64,000 bases of DNA from NCBI GenBank assembly GCA_028753945.1, contig JAPNXP010000013.1, positions 1,488,001-1,552,000 on the forward strand, in the 5' to 3' direction. This DNA comes from Hexactinellida sp. DTS-2022 (lineage: Eukaryota > Porifera > Hexactinellida). Below the pieces are notes generated by a model, which was not told the DNA's origin, ran no database searches, and saw only the letters and a program-made list of their open reading frames with translations. Made by a program: the position numbers and the translations under genes. Shown piece by piece: positions 32,767-44,438 of the stretch. The number at the start of each line of letters is the position of its first letter. The first letter of the stretch is position 1.

Positions 32767-35625
32767 TTTACGGACTGGGCCTTCATGGGACCTGCGGCTT
32801 TGCCGTAGGGCCTGCAAATTATTTATAATCTCATTTGTTTATCACTTGCTGATTTCGTATTACGTAGTTTAAAACATGTTTTCCAAGAGTGTTTAATAAT
32901 TGCTAAATATGAAAATACAATAATATCTATGATTTCTAATAAGCAATACTAAAGTGCTATTTTCCTTTCCCCTCCTGGTCCTGTAGCCTTGAATTCGGAG
33001 ATTATATCTTCAATTGGAATTGCTTCGGCACGTTTCGAGCATATAGCCAAAACACCCAAATCCCCTAGTCTACCATCAGTGCTGGTCGTCCTTAACCAGT
33101 TTCTAATCCTCTTCAACACTGAAAATTTCTCTCACAGGAAGCAGTAGTTATAGGAAGTGTCACAGCTATCCTGAGAAGTGTATAAAACTCAGATATAGCT
33201 TCTTTAAGTTCTTTAAGACTAGAGAGAACCTCGACAATATTCTTGGGGCTTTCACACTGCCCATCTCTGTGCCAGACCTTTCGGCAGTAACTTTACAGCT
33301 TTCAAATAATCTCCGCACTGCAGCAATATCGTTCTTCAAATATTGCATTTTGATGGGGCCCCGCGTAATGTGATCCCAAAACCAAGAATTGCATCCGTGT
33401 CAAGAAATGTTGGATCTAATGGACTCAGTGCAATAATGCCTTTATATATATCAGTGTTTCTGCCACAGAATGTGGTTCTGATTTCCATCAGTATTCTGTC
33501 TAAAACTGGATAGAAAAGAATGTGGAGGTATTCAGCCTCGGTGCTAGGGTTTTCAGCCTCGGTGCTAGGGTTTTCAGCTGTAGATTCAGTCTGGTGTCTA
33601 GTCCTTCGAGTGAATCGAGCAGCAGGATATGGTAATTCTAAATTCCCTATGATCGCTTGGGCGGTTACCCAAATGGTCTGCCAAAGACTTGCAGCAGATA
33701 CAGCATCACGCCTAGCGATGTCAAATTTAATTTCAATGGTTTCAATTTGATGCATAGCACTTGCGAGGTCCAATGTCTTGCCCTGAAGATACCTTGCAAG
33801 TATGGAAGTCACTCTAAAAATCTCTTCAAACATGACTAGATGTATCATAAAAGTAGTAGTAATTTATGATGATATTCTGTCAGCTACATTTCTTTGATCG
33901 GCGTTTCTTTCTTCATTATCAGCAAAATGATTAAGGGTTGCGACTATAATTTCTATGGAAGAGCGAACTGCTCTGCATATGACTCAAATCAGACTAGCCC
34001 ACCTAGTGTCAGAATGCCGTTTTAAGGTTAGTTTGAATTCGTCTCCAGCCTTATGGTCCTTATTAGCTGACTTAAGCTTTTCTAAAAATATCTTGTGAGC
34101 AGCAGAATCGCTTATGAATATGTACGTCTCTGGAGAATTTCGAAGAAATCAGTCACCTTACTAATACCTTTAACACAATCCACAATACAGAGATTCATCT
34201 TGTGTGCATTACAGTGGATGTAAAAGCACCCTGGAACTTTATCCGTCATAGGTTTTCTAACACCGGATAAGTGACCTGACACTACAGATGCACCATCGTA
34301 GGACTGCGCACACACTGTTGGATATCGCACCTTCTTTGGAAAGAGTTTCCACAATAACAGCGAACAGACTTTGAGTATTCAGTTCATCAGCGGGAATAAA
34401 ATTTAAGAACTCTTCGTGTGGCTCATCATTTAAAACATATCGTAAGCAAAATGAAATTGTTCCGTTTTGGAAAGATCTTTGGTTTCATCAACTAATAGAC
34501 TGAAGAATCGAGCAGAGGAAATTTCACTAACAATTTCGCGACGCACACTAGAAGCAATAATCTATATTATATCATTTTGAATTTCTGGTGATGTATATCT
34601 AACGTCTTTTCTTTTAAGTTTTTATTCCACGATGGGTGAATACTTGCTGAGAAAGCACATAACTTCCAGAAAGTTTCCTTTATTTTGACTAGATTCACCT
34701 TCGAGATGTCCTCTGAAAGCCAGTCCTTGCTTTCCAAGCAGGCGAACAACATCAATAACAGCTTCCAAATACTCGCTGTTTTGTCTGACTTCTGTAGCGT
34801 GCGGTGTACTCACTAAAGACTTGATGCCAGGCTTTGCAACCTTCATAGCCGTCCACAACGCCATACTATCTTTGTGTGCTTCCCCCAACTTCATGCTTGC
34901 CAATTGCCTTCTTGCCGTTATTCCAACTGTCAAAGCCATCTCTCGACCATACCACACCAGTGCGAGTGTTAGGAAAATGGCGGCAACAAAAGCAAAAAGC
35001 TCGAGATTTCGATACTGAATATTCCAACCAAGATCTGTCAGTATACCATGCCGTTTGAAAGAATTCACCGTGCTTATCAGCCAATAGCAAATGTCTATTT
35101 ACAGTAGGTTGAAATTGATTCTGTAGCATATCCTGTGAAATGTCAGTATGAATTGAATCATCAATGTTAGCAAACATAAACTTGGCCTGTTTAGTTTTTG
35201 GAGGAATAGTCTCTTCGTCAATGCTAATATTATCGTTATCATTGCTATAGACTTCAGACAAAGAGTTAGCTTGTTGAGTACAAAATATCCTCTGTAAAGG
35301 AGTAGAGGTAGCCAGGTTATCCTAAAGGAAAAGCTAAATACCGGACATACACAGGTATAAATGAATGCAAGCTACAAGCAGAACTGAAACTGATTAAATG
35401 TTTGAAGTAAAAAAGGAAACTGACACGTACGACCATATAACTAAGATTTCAAGCCAAATAAAATACAAATTTTCCATTTGTAATTAGTCCAGTTCCACCT
35501 TAGGTAATTAAGGGTTGATGTTGCATTTCAAATGGATAAATTCTGAAAATGCGCAGGCCTGCTGGGCCTGCGGGAATTTAGTTTGGGCCTCCGGCAGGCC
35601 CTTTAGGCCCACTGGCTACGCCCTG
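32767..35625 (-). mobile_element. hAT element copy 2, inverted relative to copy 1
   Basis: This is the reverse complement of 14175-17002 with almost no differences. Its L end (reverse complement CAGGGCGTAGCCAGTGGGCC) is better preserved and keeps about 50 bp of GC-rich subterminal sequence missing from copy 1. Its R end stops at TTTACGG, about 16 bp short of copy 1. GTGAAAAC (35626-35633) lies directly outside the L end. Confidence 0.8.
32940..35307 (-). pseudogene. hAT transposase of copy 2, same defects as copy 1
   Basis: Reads as copy 1 does: TTF finger AFCFCCRHFP (about 35013-34984), DUF4371 region, HCNAHKMNLC motif (about 34225-34190), and TLPITTASCERNF near the end (about 33160-33125). 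The broken reading blocks are the same lengths as in copy 1 (131, 148, 62, 80, 170 and 60 residues), so both copies derive from one already defective source or have been homogenised. Confidence 0.8.
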
Positions 35626-35821
35626 GTGAAAACCGCATAACTCACATTCCACAAATATTTTCGATATTCCAATATGAACTTTGGACTCCTTAACTATGAC
35701 TTTCTTATCCGACAATACTACATTTATGTGTCTAACTTTAACTGATTAAGATATACCTAATGGACCCAAGTTCCAGGACCCGAGAATGAGCGCCTACACC
35801 CCTTATTTAAAGGAGTATATG
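35626..35821 (-). repeat. Detached outer arm monomer of the Galileo-like element
   Basis: GTGAAAACCGCATAACTCAC … CCAAGTTCCAGGACCCGAGA … TTATTTAAAGGAGTATATG matches the right arm 21430-21630 in the same orientation and is followed by GCATTGCC (35822-35829). It therefore provides the other outer tip of the element at 17003-21630. Confidence 0.75.
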
Positions 35822-37030
35822 GCATTGCCAAACTTTGCGAAAATGATATTTTTAATAATGCTCCAAAAAGTATACTAAATCCCAATCCTTGATATAATCC
35901 AGATCTTGTAGAATACTTGTCAACTTATTACTTCCCAATTTTACCTTTATGGAGTGGTATCATATTAGGATTGAATAGTATTTCAGTAGGTTCAAATTAT
36001 GCTCATTGTAGTAATGCTATCGTAGAGAATTGGATGCGTATTGTAAAGTTAAATATTTTGGGCTCTGAAACTAATTTAAGACCTAGAAATCTTATTAAAA
36101 ATTATATTCTGGTATAGTAAGTAGGATTCGTGCATTTCGGTTCGCCTTTAATCCGAGAGATAATATAGTTTTTAAGGTCATAAACGATTGAGACATAATT
36201 CGGAAGAGCAAAGTATTGAAGAGTGGTCAAGGAAAAGTAAACAAACATGTGGCTATTTAAAACCTAAAATTTAAGAATTTCCTATGACGAAAAAATCAAA
36301 GTTGATGATAAAGTACATAGAATTCTTGACAAATTGTCCCTAGAAAATATGAATTATTCTCTGCCTTACAGAAGGATTGTAGATTACCAGAATCCAAAGT
36401 AGCTTCCATCATAACTGATGAAGAACTGGTAGAAACGGGTATTATAAGTTATTACCAAACTTTCATCCACCTCACATTGAGTGGCAAATTGAAACTTATA
36501 AAAATTGGAATTTGCAATTTTGTCAGCAGGTGGGATACTCATTTTCTGATATCTTACCGAACGAGGAAGGTTAGTTTATTTATGATCCAAATTTCATGGA
36601 ATATATAGTAGATGATGGAAATTGCTATTTTTCTACTATTTCATACCTTATAACCGGAAGTAAAGGATATCATTTAGATATACGAACCCTAATAGTTGAA
36701 AATATGCTTTGTAAAATTAAGCATGAGCTGTAATAAATATTTGCCTACAAAGGGTAATTATAGTAATGTCCAGGACTGGGTTAACATAATTGGATTGAAT
36801 AAGAATGGGAAATGGGCTACGGACCTGGAGGTTTTCGCAACTGCACTGCTGTTTAACATTGATTTTTGGATATATTTGGGTCCTCTTGTAAGACGTTGGG
36901 CAAGCTTTTCAGGAATGGATCAAGTTATGATCAGCTAATAAAGACACAAACATCAAATGGTTTGTATATACAGAATTTGGCTAATCATTATGAGCCAATT
37001 CTTTCTGTTAAGTTAGGAAATCATACTTAG
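35822..37030 (+). pseudogene. DDE-OTU transposase, C-terminal half with OTU domain
   Basis: After SIA the frame continues KLCENDIFNNAPKS and, past one stop, NPDLVEYLSTYYFPILPLWS. Then comes GSNYAHCSNAIVENWMRIVK (36000-36048), whose Glu (36025-36027) is the likely third catalytic acid. From about 36500 the OTU domain begins. VDDGNCYFSTISYLITGSKG (36608-36667) has the D-G-N-C signature (Cys 36623-36625). WATDLEVFATALLFN is at about 36812-36856, and NLANHYEPILSVKLGN places the His at 36986-36988. About five frame changes or stops. OTU proteases remove ubiquitin; what one does for a transposase is unknown. The N-terminal half is at 23914-21631 on the other strand. Confidence 0.7.
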
Positions 37031-38360
37031 TAGTATTTCTCAATATTGTATTATTTATTTAATTAAAGTTATGTCAAATAAATCACTTGTTTATCATCCC
37101 ACCTTTCTCAATATTATTCTCCAAATAGCAACTACTATAACATCTCAATGTAAAGTTCTCCTCAGTATTAATATCTTGTATTTAACAGTAACAATCTTAT
37201 GAACACATGACATGTTATCGGCTACAAAGAAACTATCCACTTTAATCTATTTTATGAAAGTAGATGAATGTAAATTATTGTTGATACTATACTTAGGCTG
37301 ATGAGGATGATGATATAGTCCAAAAGTAAACAACATACGTGCATACTACTTTATAATTACGCAATTAGTTCTACCTCTTCCCTGTCAACAATTAGTTCTC
37401 TCTTTTTCCTAGTTAAATTAGATTTCTCTAATTCGAGTTCTCTCTTCTAATTAATATGTATATTGCTTGTTTGGAGAGATCAATTGACAATTAATCGCAA
37501 GCCATCAAAGTCGATCGATTGAAAATCTTCAAATCAATGAATTGTAAATATAATTTTATGGTATTGTCAAACCAGTGTTATCAACTTATCATAACTTATA
37601 TAACTATTCATAAAGTCGATGAATTATTACGCTCTTGTTGTAAGTTATATTCTTTATAAATATTTTTCAGAAAACTAGGTATGAGATTTATCCTCTAGTT
37701 CTTTAACAGAGCAGATACGAATATTTGATGAGATATGAAAATCGGCTGAATTAACCCGCTGATAACCACTTGTGACCCACATGCCCATATATGGGCATAA
37801 AGTTGTTTAGTTCCATTTCCGTGACCCATCGGTGGTAAACGTCGTGTTAAGAACGTACCAAAAGCAATCAGAGTCGTTAGAAGTTACTCAAATTATTATA
37901 TGGAAATGAAATTTGGATAACCTAGTTTGAGTTGGTAAAAAGCAACTTCAATCGATAGTAATTTGAATAATTTTTTGTGTATTGATGTATTATTAGGAAA
38001 GATTGTATTCTAATTATTTGATTTGTTTGTACAATTATGTGAAGTATCAAAAACAATTTATTACGTATTGATGAATAAGTGTTTAGATAAACTCAATAGA
38101 ATGGGAACTAAAAGGAGAAGGATGAATCGTTGTACTTACCGAAAGTATAATTAATAATCTTTTATGTCATGAAATGTTGGTGTAGGCTTTAATTAAATTG
38201 TGAAGATATCCAAATTTCAAAGATAATAATTTTGAGGAGTTTACACACGATTAGTTTTAGTAGTAGCATAACGAAGAATGACATCCTTATTTACTAATCA
38301 TTTAAATTTGTACTTTTTCGTTACAAAAACGAGGATAAAATGTAATACAATTTACGGAGT
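37031..38360. other. No gene seen
   Basis: AT-rich. A short hairpin at 37780-37797 (ATGCCCATATATGGGCAT) is the only structure noted. Likely intron or intergenic. Confidence 0.4.
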
Positions 38361-38499
38361 CAGGGGCACCGGCGACCCGCCGGAGCAACGGGTGCACGAT
38401 AAACCAAAACCGGGGGTGCAAATCCCCCCCGCACTCCCCCTTCATGCAAAATAAAAAATTGACCGGAGCAACGGGTGCACCCGTGCCGCCGGCGCCCTA
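38361..38499. mobile_element. Small GC-rich hAT-like MITE
   Basis: CAGGGGCACCGGCG at the left is mirrored by CGCCGGCGCCCTA at the right. CCGGAGCAACGGGTGCAC occurs twice in direct orientation inside (about 38380 and 38463). GGAGT lies on both sides, a degraded target duplication. Confidence 0.6.
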
Positions 38500-38659
38500 G
38501 GGAGTATAAATTGATAAGAAATGCTTATGTGTACAGTATGAAAAACGTGTTAATTAATTGACTTAATTAATTATCACGCACTAATACAGAAAAGCTGCTC
38601 GTCCCTCTATATAGCTAATATTAGACATACTGTACCATTGACCGTAAAACAAATTTTGA

Positions 38660-38760
38660 GATCTTGTGGACCCCCTACTGCCGTCCGGGAACGCCAGGTG
38701 GACCACTGAGCTAAAGGATAAAAACCCTTCGCAGACGAATGGGAGTGTGCTTCTTCTGGT
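38660..38760 (-). repeat. Possible tRNA-derived SINE fragment
   Basis: On the - strand CCTTTAGCTCAGTGGTCCAC resembles a tRNA A box. A related TTTAGTTTAGTGGTTTATC occurs on the - strand at about 47310. The B box is poor and no tail is visible. Confidence 0.25.
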
Positions 38761-39563
38761 TCGCAGGTCGTACCCAATGTTTGATTTAAATATAATTTCT
38801 ATATTTCAAATTACATTTCATCTTAATTTAATATAATTTAATTAATGTTTGAATTGTAAAGAATTCAAATAAGAATCGTCTTTAATTAATTAATTAAAGT
38901 AAGATTAATTATTACAAATAGAAATAGGAATCCGTGGAGTATTTACGTTACTGTTTTGAATAATGGAATTGACATAATCAACAATGTAAAACAACTAGCA
39001 TCATCATAAATAACATATAGTATGTAATATTCTATAGTATCAGTATACTTGAGTAATACATATGTAGACTATTGAGTAGAATATTCGATTCTTGTTAAAA
39101 AATGCTAAAATGTAAATTTGGTCAAAAATGAATATTTTTATTTAAAAATTGAACTATAAAATGTACCAAGTGATATATAAACGTTGTTAAAAGGAAATAT
39201 CTCTATAATAAATATTTGTCGAGTTATTAACCAAAAACCAAGGTCAAAATTATATTGAGTTTTGCTGACTCATCATGACGATTTTGGTATTATTAAAATG
39301 TTTTATGAAATGTACCAAGTTTGTTCTTTCGAATGATCCAACTATTTCTTACACTGGACTTATACTTTTTGAGTTATAAGCCTGAAAGCATGGTTTTTGA
39401 ATCCGCTGCTATGATACCACTCGTCCTATGACTTCTAGTCCAATGCCGATCCTAACTTAAGAAGACTGTTCTAGGCCCCAGTTTCACATTTTTAATTTAT
39501 TAATGTGGCTATTTATTAATTTATCTTTTATCCAATATTATTTTACCACTAGTATTCTATTAG

Positions 39564-39857
39564 TCCCCTCAATTTCACAGCTCAACCTTTCAGTGTTACA
39601 AATTGGACCCAATTATATTTCTTTATTGTGGAATGATATATTTCTGTTTGAGAATAACCGAAATTTTCTGGAGTATATTTTAAGTTACAGAACTAATTCT
39701 ACTTCGCATTTTACAGAAATATTTGGGGTAAAGGGATTTTCTTATACCCTAACTTCGCTTATGTCATCTTCTTTTTATGAGATTTCAATTAGTGCCAGAA
39801 ATTCTTTTGGGATCAGTTCTCCATCATCTTCATTGTTTGTTAAAACATTATATCAAG
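39564..39857 (+). CDS. Exon encoding a fibronectin type III domain
   Basis: The acceptor CTATTAG|TC and donor TATCAAG|GTAATT are both phase 1. The 294 bp (98 codons) fit a one-domain FN3 exon. The peptide starts VPSISQLNLSVLQIG. It has the conserved core tryptophan (YISLLWNDI), the tyrosine strand (LEYILSYRTN), the L-x-x-L turn and Y of the F strand (LTSLMSSSFYEISISARNSF) and a final G-x-S stretch. No stop or frame change. Same strand and phase as the Ig exon at 11.3 kb. FN3 domains occur in adhesion receptors and many extracellular proteins, so the specific gene is unknown. Confidence 0.75.
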
Positions 39858-40784
39858 GTAATTATTTATTAAGACTTTCAATTTACAGATAGTAGATCGT
39901 TTATTACCCAAACTTTTGAATGATAATATAATAAGGTCCACTTTTGCAATGTTCGTTGTTCGCCAAGAATTTAGGACCTTGGAACTCTTTTATTTATTAA
40001 CAGCAAAATCAATCTGAAACTAATTTTTTAAATTTATTGCTGCATATTTCAAACCTTATTCCGTAATTAACTCCACGATAGTCAGTATCTCAATTATTTT
40101 TTGTTTTTTATGTCATTTTATGTCATTGGACAACAATTTACAATCTCGAGCTCGAATTGCTCGCAATTTTCAATTGGTTTCAGATAAATACTTTAGGAAT
40201 TTCCTAGATCCGAATTATGTTAAGATACTGCTCGTTATTTCGATTAGTGATGATTCCATTAGCGTAGCTATTCCTCTACACTGTTGGTCTACTCCCCCCA
40301 TTATTTACTTTGAAGTGGTCGAGGAGGTATTTATTTCGATGACCATCACACTGCATAAACTTTATGTTTGAGTTCAGAATCAGCCCTTATCCCTTATAGA
40401 TTGGAATATATTGGAATAACCTCTCGTTGATTTTTATATCAGCTCCTTGTTTCAACCATACACTCCGACTTTAATGAATGAATTGCAGGAAATTCTGTGA
40501 TGCGTAAATATATCTATTCTTTTTTGCTCAGAAATTTATTTCCATAATGAACCCAAATGAATCTTTTCAAACGAGTTTGATTAATCATGAATGTCGAAAA
40601 TAATGAAATAGTACTTATTCCATGCTGGATACAATGCTATATCTCAAACCTTCTGGTTCAGTCAGAATGCGTATCCAATATTAGACTACAATATTACAGT
40701 ATTGAAAACATGAGAGCATACGTTTATTCATTGAGGAAGTACAATTTAGGCAATTTTATGAAGACACATGATCATTCTGTGCAC
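39858..40784. other. Probable intron, no structure seen
   Basis: Starts at the FN3 donor. Open frames at 40120-40371 and 40587-40796 show no domain motif. Confidence 0.4.
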
Positions 40785-40945
40785 TGTCAACTCTAGTTAT
40801 AACGAAGTCTGGAGTCCGAAGTTCATTTGTTATAATCGGAGTCTGTTATAGCGGAGTTCGATCGCAAAAGTGTTCATTGCAAGTTGATTTCGTTGTATTA
40901 ACCGGAGTTATTATATTCAGATTTCGTTATAACCGAATAAAATTC
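40785..40945. mobile_element. Decayed pogo-like MITE
   Basis: TTATAACGAAGTCTGGAGTC at the left, internal GTTATAATCGGAGTC units, and TCAGATTTCGTTATAACCGA at the right form imperfect inverted ends. TA duplication not clear. Confidence 0.45.
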
Positions 40946-41089
40946 AATAGCTTAGACTTAGAGCAATGTTTCCCAACCCTTTTGTGCTGGCGGCACCCTT
41001 TTACAACGTATTCGGTTTAGCGGCTCCCCCAATTTGAGATTTAGGCAGACCAGTTAATGCTAGTCTTAGAATTCAAAGAACTGGCACGG

Positions 41090-41462
41090 AAATTTTGGTC
41101 CCCTTTGAAAATTGGTCCAGGGGAACCAAAGTTTTCATGGAAAATTGGTCCTTATGTGGAAAATTGGTCCCTCTGAGGTTTGTGTTTATTTAGTTAACGT
41201 ATTTATTTGAATAGTAGCCTAGGCGATTTTTCCCTATTGGTACCAAAGTATTTATGAATATGCCTGTCACTTGAAAATTGGGCCCCGAAAAATTGATCTG
41301 GGACCAAAAACTCTTGGAATATTGGTACTAGGGCTAGTTATCCATGAATTATTGGTCTCATGGAGGGACCAAAGATTTTTGTCTAGGCCCATTTCTGCAT
41401 GGAATTTGTTCGCCGGACCAATTTACCCGAAAAGTTTGGTCTGGGAGACCAATTTCCTGTGA
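41090..41462. repeat. Degenerate repeat built on AAAATTGGTCC
   Basis: Units such as GGAAAATTGGTCC and TTGGTCTGGGAGACCAATTT recur in both orientations at roughly 20-30 bp spacing. No coding explanation. Confidence 0.45.
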
Positions 41463-42214
41463 TAGAACTATAAATACTATAATAATATATGATTAACAGA
41501 CATTTTTATAACTTCTGATACAGGAGTTATTTTTCTTAGCATACTAGATGGTAGTTTCAAGATCTGGAAAGCGTACATTTACACAACCCCAAACAGAAAT
41601 AATTTTTTCATGAAGTAGCAATACTTTAGCGGGAACCTAGGGACGCGGACTCCAGTTTGAAGACCATAATCTGATATCAGGCACAGGCTTAATGATAGTA
41701 CTGATATAATGTGCAAAACTATCTTTTACAGATCAAATAATAACCAAAAGATTCTTTCTGAGTTATATAATTCAGTTGGGTTTGTTTGAATGACACCAGC
41801 TTATTTAGACCTATTTATACGGTTTCTTTGTGTTCGAAACAAAAGATTGTTGTATTGGTTTGAACTTTTTTTCACATCCTCTTTGAGGATCTATAATAAA
41901 CCTTTCAACTAGCGGCAGTAAAGTTGATATACCTTCTATTTATACAATCAACTTCTGATTCATTTGTTTTAAGGTAGTTACATCGGCTGCAATCTCTCAG
42001 GACCCCAAATTATCTTGCCTTAAACTGGTTCTCTACCTAAGAGAATTCGGTAAACGGAGTTTTAAACTATGAATATCGACTGGACGAGATTTAGGACTTG
42101 ATTGAAAAATATATTGAGCAATTAGTAAGGGAAATAAAATGAATATTTTATTTAATCACTTTAATTTAATGGGTAATTGAAATTGAAAAATAAAATAATG
42201 CCTAAGGGGATATC

Positions 42215-42600
42215 ATAACACATACGGGACAAATGGAATTAAACGGGATATTTGGTTCAAGCTGGATTTTTTTTATCTGGATGGGATGTATTGACCTGGA
42301 CGCGATAAATTGACTTAACGGAACAAATGTTCATTTGTTCCTCTTCAGGGCCATTTGTCCCGTTCAGATCCATTTCTATCGTTACCTCCATTTGTCCCGT
42401 TATCTCTATTATACTTTTGTTCCATTTTTCTTGTTCAGGTCCTTTTGTCCCCTTCAGGATAATTTGTTCCATTCAGCTCCATTAATCCAGTTCATATCCA
42501 TTCATTCCGTTCAAATCCTTTCATGCCGATCAAGTCCATTCATCATGTTCAAGTTGATTAATCCCGTGCAAGTCCATTCATCCCGGGATTTTTTGACTTA
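42215..42600. repeat. Degenerate ~20-bp tandem array that switches strand at about 42330
   Basis: Right of 42330 the unit reads approximately CATTTGTCCCGTTCAGGTC (about 14 units, decaying to CATTCATCCCGTTCAAGTC). Left of 42330 it appears as its reverse complement (GGGACAAATGGAATTAAACG). The centre is AACAAATGTTCATTTGTT. Open frames across it in both directions are a by-product of the periodicity. Confidence 0.6.
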
Positions 42601-43786
42601 CCACGTTTTGCTTTCTCTATTCATTGTTTCGTAAATAATTTTCTCTTTATTTTCCAAATCACTTTTCCATTCGTTCATTTTCCTATTATTTTCCATTACT
42701 TCATTTTCCCTATTTCATCAATTGTTAATATCATTTTTCTACCGTGTCCAAAATCCCGTCTATTCGTGGTTTCCTTCTGTGAATCTAGTTTAGTGTTTAA
42801 GAGTTTTGAGTAAGGTTAATATCTTAGCCAATAATACGAATCATTTGTTTTACAAATGAGGTAGCGAAAACCTATTTAACCCCTTTTTCTCCCTTTAACA
42901 AATTCTTGACATTGGGAATGTCTTGCCATGCCATGAAAAGATTTACATCTAGACCATTTCTCTCAGATCATTGAAGATAAATTGACTTCTTGTATTAATT
43001 AGCATTATCGCTCTCCAGTATATTTTTTGATCCTAACAACAGAATATGTACATGATTTTGTCGACAACTTCCTAAACAGCTCGTTTTGCAATGGCCAAAA
43101 GATAACCGATTTGTAGGTAAAATTTGTTGTAAATTCTAAAATCTATTGATTGTTTTGGAAATCAATTAATCATTTACCTCGTGGCGGAAAAGTTGAAGAC
43201 CATATCGGTTTAGCACGTGTTCAAAAAGACTTGGATTTAGAAAATCTGCAGTACTATTGCTTGATTAATGCAAATGTAGCATACCGCCAGAGATTCTATA
43301 CAATTAGAAAAATATATTTCGTTTTAAAGTATCATTCTCGTTATACGAAATTCAAGGAAACTCACAGTACTTGTTGAGAGGAGTAGCCAAAGAGTCTCTC
43401 TTTGATTTTATGGAGAATGCCCATTAAGAGGTAGGGATGTCCTTTATTGCCCGAATAAGGTCCACTTAGATATTCATTATCTCATATTTTTCATCTAAAC
43501 TGATTTCTGATTGGAACATCTACTAGAATTAAGGTTGTCATCGATTCTTCCCTTGCTTGACATGATACAAGCGAGTTAACCTCTTGAACAAAGTGAATCT
43601 TTTATTTAAGTATTGTGTGGGACTGATACAGGGCGGTTTGTGTTTGATAATCTTGACCTAGCTATTTATCTTCCTCAGGTGATCCAATTCATGGCAAAAA
43701 CTGGTAATGTAAATTTAAACTTTGTAATACTACATTTTAATTATGTTTAGTTACGATTTGATTCGAAGCAAAGTAAGAGCATTTTT
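42601..43786. other. No gene seen
   Basis: The open frame 43150-43377 has no recognisable motif. AT-rich otherwise. Confidence 0.35.
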
Positions 43787-43880
43787 ATATTACCGTATTC
43801 CTTCGAATAAGCGCTCCTGCACGAATTGTTTTTGTGTGCCAAATTTATTGTCCGGAGCTTATTCGAAGCAGTATTGTAAT
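43787..43880. mobile_element. Short relative of the CCGTATTTCC MITE family
   Basis: CCGTATTCCTTCGAATAAGC and GGAGCTTATTCGAAG are inverted and match the ends of the 44439-45047 element. Another fragment (GGGGCTTTTATTCGAAGC) lies at about 57782. Confidence 0.5.
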
Positions 43881-44438
43881 TTCATTCGATTTAATTTCCA
43901 ATTTGTCCGATCGTGTGGGGATAATCATTGGAATTAAATGGTAACCATTTCTACTAGATTAAGCTAATTAATTAATTACTTCGGCTAAATGAGTTATAAA
44001 TTTATTTACTGTTAAATAAATAAATAATTATATTTCATAAATATATTTGGAAATACTTTCTGACTGCAAAACCTTACATTGGTGCCTCATTATTAGAATT
44101 TGCTCAACTTGATACTAATTTCACAATTAATGATTGATTGCTTTGTAAAAACGTTGTATTTGTTCTAAGCCCATTTGAGCAAGCAAAAAGGGTTTATATA
44201 AGCATGTATAAGCTCGATTTGAAGATGTTGAATGATTAAGAATTTTAGATTAATTAAATTCTCTAAAATGCACAATGGAACGCGTTTTCGGAGATAGATA
44301 AAATCCCAGTTTTTGTTTATCTCGTCTTCGAATCCAGCATTTAATTACACAATTGAATTGTGCTGAAGAGGTAACAAGGGGCCTTATTAACTAAAACTCT
44401 TCATATAACTTTGCTTGACTTTCGTTAAAATTCATATA

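Noticed and set aside
14175-35625. The inverted hAT pair as an assembly artefact
   Set aside because: The copies differ at both ends (a 50-bp indel, one substitution, different termini), and the footprints at GCATTGCC are independent of them. An artefact is not excluded without reads, but it is less likely.
38660-38760. tRNA gene on the - strand
   Set aside because: The A-box likeness is good but the B box and acceptor stem are missing, so it is kept only as a weak SINE candidate.
42257-42634. Overlapping open frames on both strands as genes
   Set aside because: They arise from the 20-bp periodic repeat and have repetitive, low-information peptides.
43150-43377. Small protein gene
   Set aside because: No motif, no splice context, no homologous copy in the window.
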